A stretch of 64,000 nt of DNA from Watersipora subatra (Eukaryota > Bryozoa > Gymnolaemata > Cheilostomatida > Watersiporidae): NCBI RefSeq assembly GCF_963576615.1, contig NC_088708.1, positions 2,294,001 to 2,358,000 of the forward strand, read 5' to 3'. Each line of letters begins with the position of its first letter. Position 1 is the stretch's first letter. The translations under genes and the position numbers were made by a program. This document shows, one piece after another, positions 57,801-64,000 of the stretch. The notes beneath the pieces were generated by a model that did no database searches, was not told where the DNA came from, and saw only the letters and a program-made list of their open reading frames with translations.

Positions 57801-58522
57801 TTGTTCTACAGCAGTAGGTCTACCACATAGTGCAACTATCTTACATAAAACGTTGGTGAGCTCATCAATGGCTTCATGCACAGCTTCTTCACAGAATTCT
57901 TTTGTAAAGAAGGCGATGGCCTTCATAGTGACTTTTCTGTACTGAAGACAAGCTGCACTGTGCCCAAACGCGAAGTACCTGACGGAAATACGACACTAAA
58001 GCATTAAGCTATAAGTACATCAGTTATGTGACTCTCGTAACTACATTTTTACATTAAATGAAAATAAAGTTTAATGGAATGCTGCTCTTACCTGCTATGC
58101 TTGCTCCAGCTGTTGAACAGCTTGTGTGGTCTACCAATGAGGGAAGACAACTGACAGGCATCTTTAATCAGACGTTTGCCTGAAATGACCACGGCTGGGT
58201 ACGGCCCAAATTGTATTTTAAATATATCTCCATATTTTTGTTGCATGTTCATCAAAGCTACATGTGGCTGAACTGTAAGCAAGTGTAGATGACCAATTAA
58301 GGGCAGGCTCCAGTGCGGCCCTACAACACGATAAGTTCCTTTACTTGTACTGAATATTTTGCTCTGCAACTCAATCACTAGGCCTGGCAAATTTTAAATG
58401 TAGTCAATGAGCAAACCTGGAAGGTCTTGAGAACGCCGGCTCCGTATCCAACAGGCACAGCAGACGATCGCAACCAGCGACACAACAAGCAAGGATGAGA
58501 CATCCAGAAAGGATAGCAGCAT
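51647..58522 (-). CDS. Microsomal cytochrome P450 (CYP2-clan type), complete, 9 exons
   Basis: A haem-thiolate monooxygenase anchored in the ER, 513 aa. Exons in transcription order: 58522-58417, 58383-58092, 57978-57845, 56782-56557, 54794-54641, 53964-53897, 53598-53458, 52452-52263, 51877-51647 (stop TGA 51649-51647). All are GT..AG and phases agree (1,2,1,2,0,2,2,0). Motifs: N-terminal anchor SLLVVSLVAIVCCACWI with basic stop RSRR; PHWSLPLIGHLHLL; helix I AGYET (326-330); K-helix ESLR (371-374); FNPYRF (425-430); haem loop FGSGRRRCVGE with axial Cys456. PLIGHLHLL and the RCVGE haem loop fit the CYP1/2/17/21 group. The J-to-K region (EELTESKTSQLLEAF) is about 10 residues shorter than usual. 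Substrate is unknown. Confidence 0.88.
53037..53466 (-). repeat. 37-bp minisatellite spanning the P450 exon 7 donor, about 12 copies
   Basis: On the minus strand each unit reads TCACTGAGGTGTGTATCGCT, TTAGTAGTCAGCAAATG. The copy nearest the exon contributes the last codons of exon 7 and the true donor (AG|GTGTGT at 53457). Most of the following units keep TGAGGTGTGT and so form a ladder of decoy donors at 37-bp steps. Confidence 0.9.
53458..53964 (-). CDS. P450 exons 6-7: helix I (oxygen-activation) and K-helix
   Basis: Exon 6 is only 68 nt (53964-53897): acceptor CTGCCTTTAG, TLSEQTGMLLVAGG, donor GG|GTCAGT. Exon 7 (53598-53458) starts with G to complete Gly327, then YETVAVSLTWAIILLADHTD, and ends LEAFILESLR in phase 2. 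Without exon 6 the conserved AGxET motif is missing. Including it restores both motif and phase, which is strong evidence for this short exon. Confidence 0.82.
56795..57485. repeat. 28-bp minisatellite, about 24 copies
   Basis: Units CCAGAGTACACCACTGATAC, TATATATA with few variants (TCCACC, TAGATATA, TAACAG) in P450 intron 3, starting about 15 bp outside the acceptor of exon 4. Confidence 0.95.
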
Positions 58523-58557
58523 TTTGATAAAGAAGCTCCCCAAGTCGAAGCCCTATG

Positions 58558-58568
58558 TGTATATATAC
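58558..58568 (-). promoter_or_regulatory. Possible TATA box of the P450 gene
   Basis: TATATATAC on the minus strand about 40 bp upstream of the P450 ATG. It would imply a very short 5' UTR, and AT-rich DNA makes chance matches common. Confidence 0.2.
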
Positions 58569-58894
58569 AAGTGAGCCTACAGCTCGGGGCTGGTTTGTAG
58601 TCAACAAAGCTAACCTATGTCTGTAGGGAATGTTATGAAGATCACAGGTGCCATTTGTGAATGCCACCAAAAGGGCAGTTTTCTGTGAAGCAACGGAAAT
58701 GAGCATACTAAGACTTGCAACAATTGCAATAAATTAACAGTGGCAGATTAAATGTTGTTTCAACTTGACAATCGCTCGCATTATCACCATTTCAACCCCT
58801 TCTTTGCTTGTGGATGGTATCACTAGTTTTTATCCTCATCTTCTGTCGAACTGTCATGAGAAGATGAGGAGTCTACACACAGAAAATGATTCTG

Positions 58895-58990
58895 AAAGCC
58901 TTTTAATAGAATGACCACATAATGCCTTGTAATAGAATGACCACATAATGCCATTTAATAGAATGACCACATAATGCCATTTAATAAAGG
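58895..58990. repeat. 26-bp tandem repeat, about 3.7 copies
   Basis: Units AATAGAATGACCACATAATG plus CCATTT with minimal divergence. Confidence 0.85.
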
Positions 58991-59989
58991 CTACTAAAAC
59001 TAATCTAGAATCCGCTGTAACGCGATCGCTTAAAAATGAATAATCATTTTACTGCCACCCACGTGTTTACATCGTGTTATATACAGCCCTCAGGTTACAA
59101 TTTTTCATCTTAATGGCATGTAAATGTGTGTTTCTTCCTAATCCTAGTCAAGGGATGAAAGATGCAATAGTTTGTATCTGAATCCTCAAACCCGGCTTGC
59201 GAGATTCTGAAAATTTAGAAAAATGTAGTTGTCTCATCTCTATTCCATCTGCTTTACCATCAGCCACTCCTTTGGACAGACTGAATAAATCATTTTGACC
59301 TTCTAGATAGTAAATTCAGAGAACTTACGAAGCCCTTGGCCATACAAAATCAGGCTCATTACATTGATTTCCAGCCTTGCATTTGCTTTTATGACAGAAC
59401 TACTGCTGAAAGGTGAAAATGACATTTTTATTAGTAAGGCAGGTAGTATTTGAAGTGCGACGTCAATGACACTCGCAAGCTGGGTTAAAAATAAAGCCAA
59501 ACTAGAACGCCGAGTTCACTCAGTCATAGGAACAGGTAGGGAAACATTTCCTTGAGCCATCTCAGGCCCAGGCTTCAAGTGTTGAAGTATGAAGGAGTTA
59601 AATTTGATGTTTCTCTATTCCACGCTCAAACAACTTTGCTCATCGCTGTCCTGTGTATTTTAGATCAAGCTTTTGGCTCTGAACCGGTGCCCATTGTTCA
59701 ACTGTAAGGGTCTATAGCAAAACTATTATCACGCAAGAACAATAACATATTAAAGGTAATGTACAAATATAACGTAACATAATTTTTGTATTTTTTATAA
59801 ATACATTTATACACATATGCTTTCAAATAAAAGCTAATTATAACAGTAAGAAACTTATGTGCAATGCAACAAGATATGAGAGACAGGAGAGCGACAGGAA
59901 CTTAAATTATTAATATGCATAGAATAGATAGATAGTAAGCTGAAAGTTTGAGGGAGTAGTTACATAAATGACTAGAAAAGTGGGCGACT

Positions 59990-62900
59990 CTAACCAGTGA
60001 CCTCAGCCCCACTGATAATCTCTTCTAAATCCATGGCAGCCTCTGTATCAGCCTCTGCTACATTAAGGTCATCCATACTTTTATCTTCTAGGAAATGACC
60101 ACTTATCTCTGAAACCTCACTTGTAGAACGATTCTCAAAATCCTCAGGAAAAGAACCCTGAGAAGTAGGATCACTGAAGGAAGCAATGTTGGAAGCAGAG
60201 CTATTGATAATATTTCTACTGGCAGCATCACTGTCATTGGAGGCAGACCTATTGATAACATCTTCAGTGGTGGCTTTGCTGTTATAAGAAGCAGAGCTCG
60301 TGACGACATCTCCACTGGGAGCATCACTGTCATTGGAGGCAGACCTATCGATAACATCTTCACTGGTGGCTTTGCTGTTATAAGAAGCCGAGCTCGTGAC
60401 GACATCTCCACTGGGAGCATCACTGTCATTGAAGGCAGACCTATCGATAGCATCTTCACTGGTGGCTTTGCTGTCATTAGAAGCCAAACTATTGATGGCA
60501 TCTTCGCTGGCAGCATCACTGTCATTGGAGGCAGACCTATCGATAGCATCTTCACTGGTGGCTTTGCTGTCGGTGACATCCTCACCACCAACACCAGCAT
60601 TAACAGCATTACTATGGACATCATCAACATTACTATTTTCAATGGTTTCTGCAATGTTGGTTGCCAAACTGCTTTCGTCCATTTTAGAGACCTACAGAGA
60701 TAGAAGATGCAGAGCTATGATATGCAAAGATACAAGATATATTGAGGCAGGGTACAAGCATAGAGATACTAAATGCGAAAATGGTCACCTTTGTATCCAA
60801 AGTGGTTGGCGACGGATCAGATACTCTTACGAAATCTGCTTCTAAAAGAAATCATAAATCTCATGCAATGTTATGTAAACATACTACAATTAAAGACTGT
60901 AAACTTGAGCGATTAAAAAGTGAGACATACTCAATGGGGTAGAATATTTCACACTGCTTTCGGAGGCTGAAGGAAAGCTGTCATGGTCACCGTCTAGGTC
61001 AAGGTTGCCAAAATTGTCTGCTGAAGAAAGACCATCATCTATTAGGCTCTCAACAATCGCATTGTTCATCCGCATCACTTCCTCCAGCAACTCAGCAACT
61101 ATAGTTTTGATCTAGAAAAAACAGTGTAAAAACTAAATATTGATGAGCTAAGAAAGGGAATGATCTGGAGAGTGTGTCTGGTCACATTAGATTAGATTGG
61201 TTCAACACATAACAGCTGGTGTTACAATCAATCACCTGTCTTCTAAAAGTACCTATAGAGCTTAAAATACATAATCCACCTAGCTAGCGATTACAACTAT
61301 AGCAGAAATATTCTGATCAACAAAGTGCTTCGACACACCGCAGTCAAAGAACCACAGTACATGTACATTGAAGGACTATTCTTTGATGTACCAATTCATT
61401 ACATTGAAGAAAGAAATAATGTAGCATCACTTTACGGAAACTTAGCAATTACCAGAAAGAACTACCTAACAGTAGATGACAGTGGTATTAATCGTTCTGG
61501 CCCTGACAGCTATTAATATACTCGTCTCTGACTTTTCAAAGGTACTTAATAGCATATGTACCATACATATGATCATTATTTTTGACAAGCTCTCTTTATA
61601 TTTTGTTACTAGATTACCGATGACTTATTTAAACGTGATACATTTTAGAGACAAAAGAACAGGCTTTTCTACTAATTTGTTTGAATGTCTGGCTTCCGCA
61701 TCCGCTAGTAGCAAATGATTGAATTGCCGAATCTAATAGCGAGGATTATGACAGAAGTTTGCTCAAGTATTACAAAGAGAAAACTTAGGAAAGGGTAGAC
61801 GCATCAAGGTCCCACCTCAAACCGCATCACATCCTTTTTCGAGATACACAGGTCAAGACTTGAACTTTCTGAAAGTCCAAGAATACGGTTGATGATCTGA
61901 TGCGTCACGTGTTGTACAACATCCTGTGCAGTGCAAGTTCCATCATCATCTTCCTGCATGGTTTCGAGTTGGTCTTCTAGACAGCTGTCGAGAAGGTTGA
62001 CAAATATCTCCGACTACAAAACATTCAAAGCACACTAAGATGCTAAATGGCTGAGCATACTAAATTGAGTTGAATTTTATTTACATTAGTTAACAGAGAT
62101 TCAAGTGCCTCGAGTCTTCACAGGGTTATAGTTCAATGTATGTTACATGTTCAATGAGTGATATTAAGTGCTCTGTATTTATTTTAGCATAATGTGCTCA
62201 TAACCAGATAAAACATATGTAGGGAGTGGACAGGAAATGAAAGGTCTAACCTTCTCTGAGAAAGAGATGCTTTTGTTGTCTGAGCTAAATAGAATCTTCT
62301 CCTTCACTTCAGCACACAGCTTTGAGCAGAACTTCTCCACAGAAAGCTCTGTAATATGCATTCACATTGCTTTTTATTCCTCACAAACACAAGAATATCA
62401 ACTCAATGGTTTCTCTCATAAACTAATTCAGTTTCAGCCATCATAACAACCATGGAAATATGACAAAAGTTAGATTCCTAGAAAAGCTAGGTCATAGGCA
62501 GTTAACCCAAATAATGTATAACTTCGTTAGAGTTGCAACTGGAATCCTCCAACCTTTGGACTATGCAACAAATACCGCTGCATAGCTCTAGGGGTTTATT
62601 TAGACTATGACTAAAACACACAGGTATAGTGTGAAGGGAACTTAACAGATGTCAAATGTTGAGGAATAAGAATGACTACCTGCGGTAGGCAGCCTACTAC
62701 AGAATCCTGCATTCATCAGAGTCTCAGCAATCGACTCTCCTGATATATTCAGCTGCACGCGAAATTCTGAGTATTCCATCCCCTCACTATGTTTTACCTG
62801 CATTACAAACATTGTTAAGATATGAGACTGCAACAAGCCATTATGAGAATAAGATGTACTGAGATTTTATGGAAGCGACAGTATCTAGCTAAGCAGCATA

Positions 62901-63613
62901 AGCTTTCAAAACATGACCTGAGAGTGGAACAGAGAAAAAATCAGTGTAAAAATTTGACAGTAAGTCTAGAAACCTTCAATGTGCTGGCGACAAGTGGTTT
63001 GTCATTGGCAAGTTCATAGAACCTATTGACAGCGTCATCATCCCACACAGCACCTATCAGAGGGTAGACTCCATCAAGAGAGCAGCTAATGGCTTGCTTA
63101 GGGTAGCAGGCACACTCTGAGCGCAGCCTGTAGATCTTGTGGGCAGGCACTTTCAGCTTGTTCCCATGATCAACAAGGAACACCTACACAAGAGATAAAT
63201 TTTGGCGTTACCTTAAACTTGCTCAGAGAAGGCAAAAAGATATCATCTGTGGCAACTGTGACCGGAAGATTACCATGTTCATTCCATCAAAGGATCCTTC
63301 GTAAGACTTATTGTTAGACGAAATAAACTTAGAAAAAGGTTTCATCAATGTGCCAGATCTTCATGGTATTACTACATTGAGAGATGCTATGAATAACCAA
63401 TTGCCAAGGCATAGAAATGCAAGGATTCCCAAATGCCCATATAATAAACAGCTCAAGAGATCAGCATTCATCTGTATTAACAGACAGACATGAAAGAATT
63501 ATTACACTGATAGATTCTTACCTCGACAGCATCACTTGTCTGCCCTTCTTCAGACAAGAGCTCAGCTCTATTATACTGCCCTGTACTTGTGACTACCACC
63601 ACACAAGCAATGC
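59990..63613 (-). CDS. Tudor-domain protein, C-terminal part (gene continues past the right edge)
   Basis: Exons in transcription order: 63613-63522, 63183-62974, 62797-62680, 62348-62251, 62013-61816, 61111-60931, 60841-60789, 60691-59990 (stop TAG 59992-59990). They encode the last 549 aa. All junctions are GT..AG with matching phase. The first three exons form one Tudor domain: ACVVVVTSTGQYNRAELL, VFLVDHGNKLKVPAHKIYRL, SCSLDGVYP, W, then ...LMNAGFCSR. The VDHGN motif corresponds to the DYGN aromatic-cage/arginine-binding strand of extended Tudor domains, with His for Tyr. Such domains bind methylarginine, often on Piwi-pathway proteins (family knowledge). The rest is helical and charged (EKFCSKLCAEVKEKI; AELLEEVMRMNNAIVES), then a long acidic/Ser tail with 16-aa repeats. 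I cannot tell which TDRD/STK31/AKAP1-like orthologue this is because the N-terminal part is missing. Confidence 0.8.
60200..60571 (-). repeat. 48-bp coding repeat (16-aa units) in the tail of the Tudor-domain protein
   Basis: Seven full units plus a partial one. Consensus is S-A-S-N-D-S-(D/K)-A-x-S-(E/G)-D-(A/V)-(I/V)-x-(R/S). Two unit types alternate (one with DSDA, one with SKAT), giving a 32-aa higher-order period. It is part of the last exon, in frame, rich in Ser and Asp, and predicted to be disordered. Confidence 0.9.
60789..60841 (-). CDS. Tudor-gene short exon (53 nt)
   Basis: Acceptor TTTCTTTTAG, then KADFVRVSDPSPTTLDTK, donor AAG|GTGACC. It converts the phase-1 end of the preceding exon (A|GTATGT at 60930) to the phase-0 start of the last exon. 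Skipping it would put a stop two codons into the last exon. Confidence 0.75.
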
Positions 63614-64000
63614 CTACATCAAAACACCAATTGTCACATCAGAGTCCGTAATGAGAGAACAAATATGAAAAATTGCATGACTTTTCCAAAAATCTTTTAG
63701 TACTTTGGACTTGCAGCAGTGACATGGTTGAAAGATTTCTAAGGCAAATTCAAGCAATGAAGAACGAATGTAAGGAATAGACAATTACAAAATTGCAATG
63801 AATGACATTTAAATGGTCAAATTCAATGTATCATTTACAACTAGTGAAACACTAATTGATTTTTCGTCTGTTCTATCATTGAGGGGAGACAAGGTTTTCG
63901 TGAGGAACAAAGAGGGAAATCATTTACAGTGCTCCACTAGTTGTAGATAACAATCATAACACATTACGTTTCACAAATTAAATGAGACAAGGCTTCATTA
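63614..64000. other. Right edge, presumed intron of the Tudor-domain gene
   Basis: No exon with acceptable splice signals and Tudor-like sequence was found. The next upstream exon of the minus-strand gene must end in phase 1 and probably lies beyond the window. Confidence 0.5.

Larger units (their letters stand above)
58523..59989. other. Between the P450 start and the Tudor-gene stop
   Basis: About 1.5 kb. It contains a 26-bp repeat (AATAGAATGACCACATAATG plus CCATTT, about 3.7 copies, 58895-58990) and otherwise no recognisable coding sequence. The P450 promoter and the 3' UTR of the Tudor-domain gene should lie here. Confidence 0.55.

Noticed and set aside
57780-57844. Read-through of P450 exon 3 (IVALCGRPTAVEQFSEHLAKR)
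   Set aside because: It looks somewhat P450-like but has no usable donor before TAA. The GTAAGA donor at 57844 joins in phase to the next exon and gives a continuous, well-aligned protein.
60396-60845. Plus-strand ORF rich in Ala, Ser and Leu
   Set aside because: Antisense shadow of the repetitive tail of the Tudor-domain gene.
63311-63668. Plus-strand ORFs over the right edge
   Set aside because: Opposite strand to the supported Tudor exon at 63613-63522, and no recognisable domain.

Overview
This is a 64 kb piece of an AT-rich, intron-rich animal nuclear genome, most likely an invertebrate bilaterian and possibly a lophotrochozoan. That assignment rests on gene content and divergence only; no marker fixes the species. 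There is no prokaryotic gene organisation. Almost every long uninterrupted ORF is an artefact of a tandem repeat, and the real genes are split into short exons. I assembled four protein-coding genes by hand from GT..AG junctions, codon phase and family alignment.

Layout. (1) 4.5-13.7 kb, minus strand: a complete FGFRL1-type receptor, with signal peptide, three Ig domains (the third split by an intron as in FGF receptors), one membrane span and a kinase-less, His/Pro/Tyr-rich tail; 7 exons, 556 aa. (2) 23.9-50.9 kb, plus strand: a complete MADD (Rab3-GEP / DENN-MADD) orthologue; 28 exons, 1477 aa if a 39-nt microexon is included. (3) 51.6-58.5 kb, minus strand: a complete microsomal cytochrome P450 of the CYP2 clan type; 9 exons, 513 aa. 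(4) 60.0-63.6 kb and beyond the right edge, minus strand: the C-terminal 549 aa of a Tudor-domain protein ending in an acidic/Ser-rich tail built from 16-residue coding repeats. FGFRL1 and MADD are divergent across about 10 kb of repeat-rich DNA. MADD and the P450 converge with about 0.7 kb between their stop codons. The four genes have no obvious common pathway.

Between and inside the genes there are more than 20 minisatellite arrays and several mobile-element remnants. These include a 120-bp-armed palindrome with a hammerhead ribozyme in each arm, a third hammerhead about 1 kb away, a pogo/Tigger-like element with a PCNA-binding motif, and several non-autonomous elements with terminal inverted repeats.

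The most unusual observation is that four tandem duplications lie exactly across functional splice junctions: the 3' splice sites of MADD exons 6 and 9, and the 5' splice sites of MADD exon 13 and P450 exon 7. Each true junction is therefore the terminal unit of an array of decoy splice sites.
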